Origin: Flavobacterium fryxellicola
GTDB taxonomy: Bacteria; Bacteroidota; Bacteroidia; Flavobacteriales; Flavobacteriaceae
Reading direction: 5' to 3'
Length of the DNA stretch: 41,161 nt
Assembly (NCBI RefSeq): GCF_900143245.1
Contig: NZ_FRDK01000016.1
Span: 1 to 41,161 of the forward strand
Shown: positions 1 through 7,936 of the stretch, piece by piece
How the letters are laid out: each line of letters opens with the position of its first letter
How positions within the stretch are numbered: the first letter of the stretch is position 1
Notes under the pieces: model-generated
Seen by the model: the letters and a program-made list of their open reading frames with translations, nothing else
The model's database searches: none
What the model was told of the DNA's origin: nothing
Translations under genes and position numbers: made by a program

Positions 1-137
1 ATTCAGAAATCAATTTAGAGGAGTGAGAAAAGTAGATTTCTTCCTGTTTAGGTTAACTAAGTTATTTGCCTAATCCCCAAGTTTTGTTCTTGATCCCTTT
101 ATATCGACTTTTTAAATATTTCTGAAAAACAAAGGCA

Positions 138-167
138 TAAAAAAACTCCATTATTTCTAATGGAGTT
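138..167 (-). terminator. Intrinsic terminator of the tRNA-Val gene
   Basis: Seen: a perfect 10-bp stem (144-153 with 158-167) around a 4-nt loop; read on the minus strand it is followed at once by a run of T. It lies just downstream of the tRNA on the same strand, so it most likely ends that transcript. Confidence 0.85.
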
Positions 168-174
168 AGTCTTG

Positions 175-249
175 TGGGCGATGAGGGGTTCGAACCCCCG
201 ACCCCCTCGGTGTAAACGAGGTGCTCTGAACCAGCTGAGCTAATCGCCC
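175..249 (-). tRNA. tRNA-Val (anticodon UAC)
   Basis: Read on the minus strand, the sequence folds as a 75-nt cloverleaf. The acceptor stem is GGGCGAT paired with ATCGCCC, the D arm holds AGCTCAGCTGGTTCAGAGC, and the T arm carries the GGTTCGAA loop. The anticodon stem CCTCG/CGAGG encloses the loop TTTACAC, which gives anticodon TAC and reads the valine codon GUA. The discriminator base is A. The 3' CCA is not encoded (CAA follows), so it must be added after transcription. A matched promoter and terminator lie on either side, so this looks like a single-gene transcription unit. Confidence 0.96.
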
Positions 250-289
250 TTATACAATTTAGTAACTTTCGTTTCCGTCATTGCGTGTG

Positions 290-320
290 CAAATATACAC
301 TTAGAATCCATATCTGCAAA
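290..320 (-). promoter_or_regulatory. Promoter of tRNA-Val
   Basis: On the minus strand TTTG (320-317) is followed after exactly 19 bp by TATATTTG (297-290). This matches the Bacteroidota housekeeping consensus TTTG-N19-TAnnTTTG. Transcription would begin near 285, about 35 nt ahead of the mature tRNA. Confidence 0.75.
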
Positions 321-413
321 CACTTTTTTAAAATAAATTATTAAAATTTTCGATAAATCTTCTTTGTTACTCTTTAACAGCATTTTAAATAAAAGATGAA
401 ACTGAATGATTTT

Positions 414-444
414 TTTGTATTGACTTCGTATAGTCTTACATTTG
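414..444 (+). promoter_or_regulatory. Promoter of the ABC exporter gene
   Basis: TTTG at 414-417 and TACATTTG at 437-444 are separated by 19 bp, an exact fit to the Bacteroidota -33/-7 consensus. The -7 element ends 18 nt before the ATG at 463, leaving a leader of only about a dozen bases. Confidence 0.72.
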
Positions 445-462
445 TCCCATAAATAATAAATA

Positions 463-2247
463 ATGGCAAGATTCAAAGAAAACGATTTACCAAAATCAAA
501 AATTACCGCAACTTCTCTCAGTAAAGCAATCATTATATTTAAGTATGCTGGAAATCATAAATGGAAATTTTATGTAGGTTTGGTTTTCCTTTTATTTACT
601 GGCGCAACTGCTTTGGCTTTTCCTAAATTAATGGGAATGCTTATCGATTGCGTAAAAAACAAAGATAATTCTCAGGCTAATTATATTGCTTTGGGTTTGC
701 TTGTTATTTTATTTATGCAATCTATTTTTTCTTTTTTTAGATTGTATTTATTCGTCAATTTTACGGAACATACATTAGCGAATCTTAGATTAGCTTTGTA
801 TAGCAATTTGGTAAAACTACCAATGTCCTTCTTTTCACAAAAACGGGTTGGAGAATTAAATAGCCGAATCAGTTCTGATATCACCCAAATACAAGATACC
901 TTAACCTCTACAATTGCCGAATTTTTAAGACAATTTATTCTAATTATTGGTGGTGTATTGTTATTGGCAAATGAAAGTATCAAATTAACATTGCTGATGC
1001 TATCTGTGGTTCCACTTGTTGCTGTGGCAGCTGTTATTTTTGGTAGATTTATCCGTAAGTATTCCAAAAGTGTTCAGGATAAAGTAGCCGAAAGTCAAGT
1101 AATTGTTGAAGAAACCATGCAAGGAATTTCGATAGTTAAGGCTTTTGCCAATGAATGGTATGAAATTGCACGATACAATGGCAAAATTAAAGAAGTGGTT
1201 AAAATAGCGATCAAAGGCGGAAAATACAGAGGATACTTTGCTTCATTTATTATCTTCTGTCTTTTTGGAGCTATTGTTGCCGTAGTTTGGTTTGGTGTTC
1301 GATTGAGCATTAGTGGCGAAATGAGTGTCGGACAATTAATCTCTTTTGTCCTGTATTCTACGTTTGTAGGAGCTTCTTTTGGAGGAATTGCAGAACTTTA
1401 TGCGCAAATTCAAAAAGCAATTGGAGCAACTGAACGCGTTTTTGAATTATTAGACGAAACTCCTGAAAAAATTAATTCAACTCAAAATGAAACAGCACAA
1501 AAAATAAAAGGAAACGTTACTTTCAAAAATGTAGCCTTTAGCTATCACTCCAGAAAAGAAATTAAAGTATTAAAAGACGTTAGTTTCACGGCTAATTTTG
1601 GACAAAAAATAGCGATTGTGGGACCAAGCGGAACGGGAAAATCAACTATCGCTTCGCTCCTATTGCGTTTTTATAACGTTGATAACGGAGAAATATTAAT
1701 TGACGGAAAAAATATTTATGATTATGATTTAGAAAATCTTCGGGGAAATATGAGTATCGTACCCCAAGATGTTATATTATTTGGTGGAACCATTAAAGAA
1801 AATATTGCCTACGGAAAACCCAATGCTACTGAAGAAGAAATTATTTTGGCAGCACGACAAGCTAATGCTTTAACTTTCATCGAAAGTTTTCCTGAAAAAT
1901 TTGAAACCATTGTGGGTGAAAGAGGAATTAAATTGTCTGGTGGACAAAGACAACGCATTGCAATTGCTAGAGCGTTATTAAAAAATCCAAGTATTTTAAT
2001 TTTAGATGAAGCCACATCATCATTAGACAGTGAAAGCGAAAAACAGGTTCAGCAAGCTTTAGAAATTTTGATGCAAGGAAGAACCAGTATCATTATAGCG
2101 CATCGTTTGTCAACCATTCGAAGTGCTGATCAAATTTTAGTTTTAGATAATGGTAAAATTACAGAGCAAGGCACGCATCAGGAATTAATTGCCTTAGAAA
2201 ATGGAATCTATAAAAATTTAAGTAATCTGCAGTTTAGTAATTCTTAA
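463..2247 (+). CDS. ABC transporter, fused permease and ATPase (exporter half-transporter)
   Basis: This 594-residue protein has the MsbA/LmrA-type layout: an N-terminal membrane domain (about six hydrophobic segments, residues 35-305) followed by one nucleotide-binding domain. In that domain are Walker A GPSGTGKS (387-394), signature LSGGQ (491-495), Walker B ILILD with catalytic E516, and switch histidine H547. All key ATPase residues are present, so an active homodimeric exporter in the inner membrane is likely. The substrate cannot be read from the sequence; lipid, peptide or drug export are all possible in this family. It stands alone with its own promoter and ends at a bidirectional terminator shared with the facing gene. 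Confidence 0.9.
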   Translation: MARFKENDLPKSKITATSLSKAIIIFKYAGNHKWKFYVGLVFLLFTGATALAFPKLMGMLIDCVKNKDNSQANYIALGLLVILFMQSIFSFFRLYLFVNFTEHTLANLRLALYSNLVKLPMSFFSQKRVGELNSRISSDITQIQDTLTSTIAEFLRQFILIIGGVLLLANESIKLTLLMLSVVPLVAVAAVIFGRFIRKYSKSVQDKVAESQVIVEETMQGISIVKAFANEWYEIARYNGKIKEVVKIAIKGGKYRGYFASFIIFCLFGAIVAVVWFGVRLSISGEMSVGQLISFVLYSTFVGASFGGIAELYAQIQKAIGATERVFELLDETPEKINSTQNETAQKIKGNVTFKNVAFSYHSRKEIKVLKDVSFTANFGQKIAIVGPSGTGKSTIASLLLRFYNVDNGEILIDGKNIYDYDLENLRGNMSIVPQDVILFGGTIKENIAYGKPNATEEEIILAARQANALTFIESFPEKFETIVGERGIKLSGGQRQRIAIARALLKNPSILILDEATSSLDSESEKQVQQALEILMQGRTSIIIAHRLSTIRSADQILVLDNGKITEQGTHQELIALENGIYKNLSNLQFSNS

Positions 2248-2290
2248 TTTTCCCCCCAACCCTCTCCATACGAGAGAATGGTAATAGATA

Positions 2291-2336
2291 TTTATACAAA
2301 AAGCTCCAATTGTTAAATTGGAGCTTTTTGTATAAA
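2291..2336. terminator. Bidirectional terminator between convergent genes
   Basis: A perfect 21-bp inverted repeat (2291-2311 with 2316-2336) flanks a GTTA loop. The stem has AAAAAGCTCC/GGAGCTTTTT at its core, so a T tract follows the GC-rich part on either strand. It sits between the ABC exporter and the facing proline dehydrogenase and can serve both. Confidence 0.9.
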
Positions 2337-2349
2337 AGAGATTTAAGAA

Positions 2350-3519
2350 CTACTTCCCTTTTCTTCTTTTTCTTTCTTCTTTTATCATCTCTAATTCACG
2401 GCTCGTTTGACCCGCTACTGAAGTATTTTCTTCAGCGCGACGAATCAAGTAGGGCATCACATCTTTTACAGGACCAAACGGCAAATATTTGGCTACATTG
2501 TAACCATTGGTAGCTAAATTGTAACTAATATTATCACTCATACCATATAATTGGCCAAACCATATTCGGTCATCATTGGTTTTAATGCCTTTTTCCTGCA
2601 TCAATTCCATCAGTTTGTAGGTGCTCAATTCATTGTGCGTTCCTGCAAAAATGGACATGATATCCAGATGATCTGCCATATAACGTACGGTAATGTCATA
2701 ATTTTCATCTGTAGCTGCTTTTGTCTTACAAATTGGCGATGGATACCCATTTTCCACTGCCCGTGCAATTTCCTTTTCCATGTAAGCGCCACGAACTAAT
2801 TTCATACCAATAAAAAAGCCTTCATCTTTAGCTTGTTCGTGCAATTTTTTCAAATAATCCAACCGATCCCAGCGGTACATTTGCAACGTATTGAAAACAA
2901 TTGATTTTTCTTTATTGTATTTACGCATCATATCAGTAACCAAATCATCAGCGGCATCTTGCATCCAACTTTCTTCTCCATCGATGAGCAAGGCCACATT
3001 TTTAGAATGAGCATCTTTGCAAACTAAATCAAAACGCTCCACCACTCTATTCCATTCGGCTTGTTCTTCAGAAGTCAGCGTTTGTTTGTCTCCTATTTTT
3101 TCATATAATTCAAAACGTCCAAAACCAGTTGGCTTAAAAACGGCAAAAGGAATTGCTTTGCGCTCTTTGGCAAAATCAATCGTTTTTAAAGTCATTTCAA
3201 GAGCCGCATCAAATTGATCTTCTTCTTCTTTTCCTTCTACTGAATAATCTAAAACAGAGGAAACCCCTTTTGTAAACATTTTATCCACTACAGAAAGGCA
3301 ATCGACTTCATTAATTCCACCACAAAAATGATCAAAAACAGTAGCGCGAATTAAACCCTCAACCGGAAGGTTCGCTTTTAATGCAAAATTTGTAACTGCG
3401 GTTCCAATGCGGACTAGCGGCTGATTCGCAATCATTTTGAAAAGAAAATAAGCTCTATCAAGTTCTGTATCACTTTTTAATGAAAAGGCAACTTGTGTAT
3501 TATTGAATATTTTTTCCAT
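2350..3519 (-). CDS. Proline dehydrogenase (monofunctional)
   Basis: This FAD enzyme oxidises proline to pyrroline-5-carboxylate, the first step of proline catabolism. Its 389 residues correspond to the TIM-barrel PRODH domain alone, without the aldehyde dehydrogenase half found in long PutA. Family motifs seen are KLVRGAY (240-246), GTHNE (293-297), LYGMSDN (324-330) and, near the C terminus, YLIRRAEEN (357-365) with the paired arginines that bind the proline carboxylate. The C-terminal tail is rich in Lys and Arg. The gene faces the ABC exporter and diverges from aroB across 92 bp. A separate pyrroline-5-carboxylate dehydrogenase would be needed; none lies in this window. Confidence 0.93.
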   Translation of the reverse strand: MEKIFNNTQVAFSLKSDTELDRAYFLFKMIANQPLVRIGTAVTNFALKANLPVEGLIRATVFDHFCGGINEVDCLSVVDKMFTKGVSSVLDYSVEGKEEEDQFDAALEMTLKTIDFAKERKAIPFAVFKPTGFGRFELYEKIGDKQTLTSEEQAEWNRVVERFDLVCKDAHSKNVALLIDGEESWMQDAADDLVTDMMRKYNKEKSIVFNTLQMYRWDRLDYLKKLHEQAKDEGFFIGMKLVRGAYMEKEIARAVENGYPSPICKTKAATDENYDITVRYMADHLDIMSIFAGTHNELSTYKLMELMQEKGIKTNDDRIWFGQLYGMSDNISYNLATNGYNVAKYLPFGPVKDVMPYLIRRAEENTSVAGQTSRELEMIKEERKRRKGK

Positions 3520-3538
3520 TATTTGTTAAATTTTTCTA

Positions 3539-3546
3539 CAAATATA
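3539..3546 (-). promoter_or_regulatory. Probable -7 element for proline dehydrogenase
   Basis: TATATTTG on the minus strand (3546-3539), 19 nt upstream of the start codon, is an exact TAnnTTTG match. The nearest upstream TTTG (3574-3571) lies 24 bp away, a little longer than usual, so the -33 element is uncertain. Confidence 0.5.
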
Positions 3547-3611
3547 GACAGAGTTTTGAATATTATTTAGCAAAAATTGCCTTATTTTGCGGTTCCAATA
3601 AACACATAAAA

Positions 3612-4679
3612 ATGCAGTCAATTCAAGCCAACAGTTATCCAATTCATTTCAACGAAAAAGGATATGAAGCGTTAAACCTTCATTTAAAAGAAAACAAATA
3701 TTCCAATCTATTTATTATTGTAGACAGCAATACTAATGAATTTTGTTTACCAAAATTGCTTCCTTTTTTAGCAACTGACCTTACTATTGAAATTATCGAA
3801 TTTGAATCAGGGGAAGAAAATAAGAATATCGAAACCTGTGTCCAAATTTGGAATGTATTAACGGAACTTGGTGCTGATAGAAAAAGTCTTGTGCTCAATC
3901 TAGGCGGTGGTGTTGTCACTGATTTAGGTGGTTTTGTAGCATCAACTTTTAAACGTGGGGTTGATTTTATCCACATTCCCACCACTTTATTATCCATGGT
4001 GGATGCTTCTGTAGGTGGTAAAAATGGAGTTGATTTAGGCAATTTAAAAAACCAAATTGGCGTAATCAATGTTCCTAAAATGGTACTCATAGATACGCAA
4101 TATCTTGAAACGGTGCCACAACATGAAATGCGTTCCGGTCTCGCTGAAATGCTGAAACACGGTTTAATTTATGACAAGCACTATTGGGAACAGTTTTTAG
4201 ATTTAAAAGCCATCGATTTTGCAGATTTTGATACCTTAATTTACCGTTCCGTTGAAATAAAAAATGAAATTGTATTACAAGATCCAACAGAAAAAAATAT
4301 TCGTAAGTCATTGAATTTTGGTCATACTTTAGGTCATGCCATTGAGAGTTATTTTTTGGAAAATGAAAATAAAACTACGTTGTTACACGGCGAAGCCATT
4401 GCTGTGGGGATGATATTAGAAAGTTTCATCTCATTGCATAAAAAACTGATCAATAAAAACGAATATGCTGAGATAAAATCCTGTATCAAGTCCATCTTTG
4501 ACGACATCATTTTTGAAGAAAAAGATATAGAGCCTATTTTAGAATTGCTGATACACGACAAAAAAAATGAGTATGGAAACATACAGTTTGCATTGATTGA
4601 AGGTATCGGAAAAATAAAAATCAATCAATCGGTTGAAAATGAATTAATTCTTAAGGCGTTTCTAGATTATAAATCTTAA
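3612..4679 (+). CDS. aroB: 3-dehydroquinate synthase
   Basis: This is the second enzyme of the shikimate pathway, converting DAHP to 3-dehydroquinate with NAD and a divalent metal. The 355-residue length is normal. Visible motifs are the NAD-binding GGGVVTDLGG (98-107), IPTTLLSMVDASVGGK (122-137), NFGHTLGHAIES (235-246) and HGEAIAVGM (259-267). Zinc ligands inferred from the family are E179, H242 and H259, with the same 63- and 17-residue spacing as in E. coli AroB. The region upstream has TTATTTTGC (from 3582), close to but not an exact -7 element. No other shikimate gene is nearby. Confidence 0.95.
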   Translation: MQSIQANSYPIHFNEKGYEALNLHLKENKYSNLFIIVDSNTNEFCLPKLLPFLATDLTIEIIEFESGEENKNIETCVQIWNVLTELGADRKSLVLNLGGGVVTDLGGFVASTFKRGVDFIHIPTTLLSMVDASVGGKNGVDLGNLKNQIGVINVPKMVLIDTQYLETVPQHEMRSGLAEMLKHGLIYDKHYWEQFLDLKAIDFADFDTLIYRSVEIKNEIVLQDPTEKNIRKSLNFGHTLGHAIESYFLENENKTTLLHGEAIAVGMILESFISLHKKLINKNEYAEIKSCIKSIFDDIIFEEKDIEPILELLIHDKKNEYGNIQFALIEGIGKIKINQSVENELILKAFLDYKS

Positions 4680-4698
4680 TTATTTTTTATAAAAAGGA

Positions 4699-4730
4699 TT
4701 GCATTACGTATATAATATTTTTTACATTTG
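4699..4730 (+). promoter_or_regulatory. Promoter of the 59-residue ORF, near-leaderless
   Basis: TTG (4699-4701) and TACATTTG (4723-4730) are spaced by 21 bp, matching the consensus. The ATG begins 5 nt after the -7 element, so the predicted transcript starts at or next to the start codon. Confidence 0.65.
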
Positions 4731-4735
4731 CACCA

Positions 4736-4915
4736 ATGAAAAAAAGTCAAAACAAACAAAATTATAGTTCGAATAAAACCCAAAAAAAGATGTCTTTTCT
4801 AAAGATATTAAAACGGTTTTATTCTATTAAAGGCAACTTTAGTTTTGATGTTTTCCAATATTTAAAAGCAGACCACGAAAAGCTTCAGATCATTTATGCA
4901 AATATTCGGGTTTGA
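4736..4915 (+). CDS. Small unrecognised protein upstream of arginine decarboxylase
   Basis: An ATG-initiated frame of 59 codons ends in TGA. The product is basic: its first 28 residues are rich in Lys, Asn and Gln (starting MKKSQNKQNYSS), followed by SFLKILKRFYSIKGNFSFDVFQ and a C-terminal half that looks helical (YLKADHEKLQIIYANIRV). There is no signal peptide and no membrane span. I do not recognise a family. Support comes from a well-placed consensus promoter, a normal start and stop, and position 52 bp ahead of the arginine decarboxylase gene, with which it could be co-transcribed. It could be a DNA- or RNA-binding microprotein or a regulatory leader; it has only two Arg residues, so classic arginine attenuation is unlikely. 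Coding status is probable, function unknown. Confidence 0.55.
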   Translation: MKKSQNKQNYSSNKTQKKMSFLKILKRFYSIKGNFSFDVFQYLKADHEKLQIIYANIRV

Positions 4916-4967
4916 ATTATCGGTTACTTTATTTTTACAATATTTTAATCTATAATTACGACATCCA

Positions 4968-6368
4968 ATGAACACAAAATATTCTGATTTAATAAATCAA
5001 ACGTATTATTTCCCTCAAGAAGAGTTTACTTTAAACAAAGATAACCTGCAGTTTCACAATATCGATTTGATGAAATTGGTGGAACAATATGGCACTCCTT
5101 TAAAATTTACCTATTTACCTCAAATTTCAAATAACATCAACAAAGCCAAAAGCTGGTTTCGTAAGTCGATGGAAAAAAATAAATATGAGGCAAAATACTA
5201 TTACTGCTACTGTACAAAGAGTTCTCATTTTGAGTATATCATGAACGAGGCGTTCAAAAATAATATTCACATTGAAACTTCCTCTGCCTTTGATATTAAT
5301 ATTGTTGAAAATTTATTGGCAAACGGAAAAATCAATAAAAGTACCTATGTGATTTGTAATGGTTTCAAAAGGGACCAATACATTGATAATATTGCACGTC
5401 TTATCAATAATGGTCATAAAAATACGATTCCGATTATTGACAATTTCGAAGAGTTAGATTTACTACAAGGACAGATAAAAAATAAATTCAAAATTGGAAT
5501 TCGTATTGCTGCCGAAGAAGAGCCAAAATTTGAATTTTATACCTCACGATTAGGAATTGGATACAAAAATATTGTTCCCTTCTACAAAAGAGAGATCAAA
5601 GAAAATAAAAAATTGGAACTGAAAATGTTACACTTTTTTATCAATACCGGTATCAATGACAATGCCTATTATTGGAATGAATTAGTAAAATGTATCAAAG
5701 TATACGTGGCATTAAAGAAAGAATGTCCCACTCTTGATGGATTAAATATTGGTGGTGGTTTTCCAATAAAAAACTCGCTTGCATTTGAGTATGATTATCA
5801 ATATATGATTGATGAAATTATCAATCAGATAAAAATTGCTTGTGATGAAGCTGAAGTAGATGTACCAAATATTTTTACTGAATTCGGTTCTTTTACAGTG
5901 GGAGAAAGCGGCGGTGCTATTTATCAAGTTTTATATCAAAAACAACAAAATGATAGAGAGAAATGGAACATGATTGACTCCTCTTTTATCACCACTTTAC
6001 CAGATACTTGGGCTATTAACAAACGTTTCATTATGTTAGCAGTCAATCGCTGGAATGAAACCTATGAAAGAGTACTGCTGGGCGGAATGACCTGTGATAG
6101 CGATGATTATTACAACTCCGAGCAAAACATGAATGCTATTTACTTGCCAAAATACAATAAGGAAAAACCACTGTATATTGGTTTTTTTAACACCGGTGCT
6201 TATCAGGAAACTATAGGTGGATACGGAGGATTACACCATTGTTTGATTCCACAACCCAAACATATATTAATAGACAGAGACGAAAACGGAATTTTAGCCA
6301 CTGAAGTTTTCTCAGAACAACAAACCTCAGAGGACGTTTTAAAAATATTGGGCTACGACCGAAAATAA
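4968..6368 (+). CDS. speA: Biosynthetic arginine decarboxylase (PLP, alanine-racemase fold)
   Basis: The enzyme decarboxylates arginine to agmatine, opening the agmatine route to polyamines. At 466 residues it is the short form used by Bacteroidota, lacking the insertions of the roughly 650-residue E. coli SpeA. Visible features are the PLP-lysine region YCYCTKSSH (K84), the glycine loop GGGFP (262-266), the phosphate-binding EFGSFTVGESGG (305-316, replacing the usual EPGR) and MTCDSDD (374-380) with the conserved active-site cysteine C376. It is followed after 93 bp by the DHS-like gene. Because the motifs are divergent, a related carboxynorspermidine or diaminopimelate activity cannot be wholly excluded, but the whole-protein pattern fits arginine decarboxylase. 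Confidence 0.87.
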   Translation: MNTKYSDLINQTYYFPQEEFTLNKDNLQFHNIDLMKLVEQYGTPLKFTYLPQISNNINKAKSWFRKSMEKNKYEAKYYYCYCTKSSHFEYIMNEAFKNNIHIETSSAFDINIVENLLANGKINKSTYVICNGFKRDQYIDNIARLINNGHKNTIPIIDNFEELDLLQGQIKNKFKIGIRIAAEEEPKFEFYTSRLGIGYKNIVPFYKREIKENKKLELKMLHFFINTGINDNAYYWNELVKCIKVYVALKKECPTLDGLNIGGGFPIKNSLAFEYDYQYMIDEIINQIKIACDEAEVDVPNIFTEFGSFTVGESGGAIYQVLYQKQQNDREKWNMIDSSFITTLPDTWAINKRFIMLAVNRWNETYERVLLGGMTCDSDDYYNSEQNMNAIYLPKYNKEKPLYIGFFNTGAYQETIGGYGGLHHCLIPQPKHILIDRDENGILATEVFSEQQTSEDVLKILGYDRK

Positions 6369-6461
6369 ATTAACAAGCATTCAATTATTCAGTTTAAAAA
6401 ATCGTTAAATTTGAAATACTATTTTTAACGTAATGATTATTAGGTATTTAAATTAAAAAAA

Positions 6462-7433
6462 ATGAGCAAAGGACCAATCAGTCAGTTTATTGAGAAGCAC
6501 TATCTGCATTTCAACGCTGCATCTTTAGTTGACGCAGCTAAGGCATACGAAGAACAATTAGCCAATGGTGCAAAAATGATGGTGAGTATGGCCGGTGCTA
6601 TGAGTACGGCCGAGATTGGAAAAATATTTTCTGAAATTATTCGTCAGGACAAAGTGCATATTATTTCTTGTACAGGTGCAAATCTAGAAGAAGATATCAT
6701 GAATTTAGTAGCTCATTCTCATTATGAAAGAGTACCGAATTACCGTGATTTGACTCCTCAGGACGAATGGGACTTACTAGAAAGAGGTTTAAACCGTGTT
6801 ACTGATACTTGTATTCCTGAGCACGAAGCCTTTCGTCGTTTGCAAAAGCATATTTACAAAATCTGGAAAGATGCTGATGACAAAGGAGAACGCTATTTTC
6901 CACATGAATTCATGTATAAAATGCTACTTTCAGGAGTACTTGAGGAATATTACGAAATAGACTTAAAAGACAGCTGGATGTATGCAGCTGCCGAGAAAAA
7001 TTTACCTATCATTGTACCAGGATGGGAAGATAGTACCATGGGAAATATATTCGCATCGTACGTAATAAAAGGAGATTTAAAAGCATCTACCATGAAATCC
7101 GGTATTGAATACATGGTTTTCTTATCTGATTGGTATCCAAAAAACAGCACTAAAGGTGTAGGTTTTTTCCAAATTGGTGGTGGAATTGCAGGCGATTTTC
7201 CAATATGCGTGGTGCCAATGTTGTATCAAGATATGGAAATGCATGACATTCCTTTCTGGAGTTATTTCTGTCAGATTTCAGACTCGACAACCAGTTATGG
7301 TTCATATTCTGGAGCAGTACCAAATGAAAAAATTACTTGGGGTAAGTTGGATATTAAAACGCCTAAGTTTATTATTGAGTCAGATGCTACCATTGTAGCA
7401 CCTTTAATTTTCGCTTATTTATTAGATCTATAG
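6462..7433 (+). CDS. Deoxyhypusine-synthase-like protein
   Basis: The 323-residue protein belongs to the deoxyhypusine synthase family, NAD-dependent enzymes that transfer the aminobutyl group of spermidine. Family blocks seen are SMAGAMSTAEIGKIF (42-56), SCTGANLEEDI (69-79), PIIVPGWEDSTMGNIF, GGGIAGDFPICVVP and, near the C terminus, WGK with K295 at the place of the catalytic lysine (K329 in the human enzyme). Bacteria lack eIF5A, so protein hypusination is not expected. Bacterial homologues are thought to act on free polyamines, for instance in homospermidine formation, but the exact reaction here is unknown. Position right after arginine decarboxylase argues for a role in polyamine synthesis using agmatine or putrescine. 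Confidence 0.85.
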   Translation: MSKGPISQFIEKHYLHFNAASLVDAAKAYEEQLANGAKMMVSMAGAMSTAEIGKIFSEIIRQDKVHIISCTGANLEEDIMNLVAHSHYERVPNYRDLTPQDEWDLLERGLNRVTDTCIPEHEAFRRLQKHIYKIWKDADDKGERYFPHEFMYKMLLSGVLEEYYEIDLKDSWMYAAAEKNLPIIVPGWEDSTMGNIFASYVIKGDLKASTMKSGIEYMVFLSDWYPKNSTKGVGFFQIGGGIAGDFPICVVPMLYQDMEMHDIPFWSYFCQISDSTTSYGSYSGAVPNEKITWGKLDIKTPKFIIESDATIVAPLIFAYLLDL

Positions 7434-7441
7434 AATTATTT

Positions 7442-7849
7442 ATGAAAAGAGTAATAGTTGATTACGCAAAACTTACCAATGAAATTTTGAATCTTTTGGT
7501 TGATAAATTTCCAGATGGTTATGATGATTCAAACATTATTAGTTTTAGAAACGCTAAAAATGAATTGATTGAAGCAGTTGAAGTACGAACTGAAGACACT
7601 ATTTATTTAGTTAAAGTAAGTACTAAACTTGCCGATAGAATTGAGAATTATGATGAAGATGACGAAATTATGATTGATGAAGTTGTTGAGCCAATTAAAG
7701 GATTGGATTTAGACGATGACATCGAAGATGATGACGATGACGATGATGCCATTGACAAACCAGATGCTGATTCAGGCGATGATGACGATGACGATGATGT
7801 TGATGAAAAAGATTTTGCAGAGGAAGAGGATGACGATGATGAAGATTAA
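7442..7849 (+). CDS. Small protein with extremely acidic tail
   Basis: The 135-residue protein has two parts. Residues 1-73 form an ordinary, probably alpha/beta, domain (MKRVIVDYAKLTNEILNLLV and onward). Residues 74-135 are almost entirely Asp and Glu, with several uninterrupted Asp runs, and will be disordered and strongly negative. It begins 8 nt after the stop codon of the DHS-like gene and ends at a terminator, so it is the last gene of the polyamine operon. Similar proteins occur in flavobacteria (from memory) without known function. An acidic tail could bind polyamines, divalent metals or basic proteins; this is inference. The GAT/GAC-rich DNA is coding low complexity. Confidence 0.8.
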   Translation: MKRVIVDYAKLTNEILNLLVDKFPDGYDDSNIISFRNAKNELIEAVEVRTEDTIYLVKVSTKLADRIENYDEDDEIMIDEVVEPIKGLDLDDDIEDDDDDDDAIDKPDADSGDDDDDDDVDEKDFAEEEDDDDED

Positions 7850-7874
7850 ATAATTCCATTTCAAATATAGTACT

Positions 7875-7906
7875 AAAAAGGAACTCACTACGAGTTCCTT
7901 TTTTTT
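7875..7906 (+). terminator. Terminator after the polyamine group
   Basis: A 12-bp stem (7875-7886 with 7892-7903) with AAGGAACTC/GAGTTCCTT at its core, a 5-nt loop and a run of eight or more T. It ends the transcript carrying arginine decarboxylase, the DHS-like gene and the acidic protein. Confidence 0.88.
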
Positions 7907-7936
7907 ATAACTTTAGACTTCTAAATATACGCCTTA

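Noticed and set aside
2248..2290. C-rich stretch with a CTCTCCATACGAGAG inverted repeat after the ABC exporter
   Set aside because: The stem is short and has no T run; the strong 21-bp terminator next to it explains transcription end better.
7700..7849. Apparent GAT/GAC microsatellite
   Set aside because: The period follows Asp codons of one open frame with irregular synonymous changes, so it is coding low complexity rather than a tandem repeat array.
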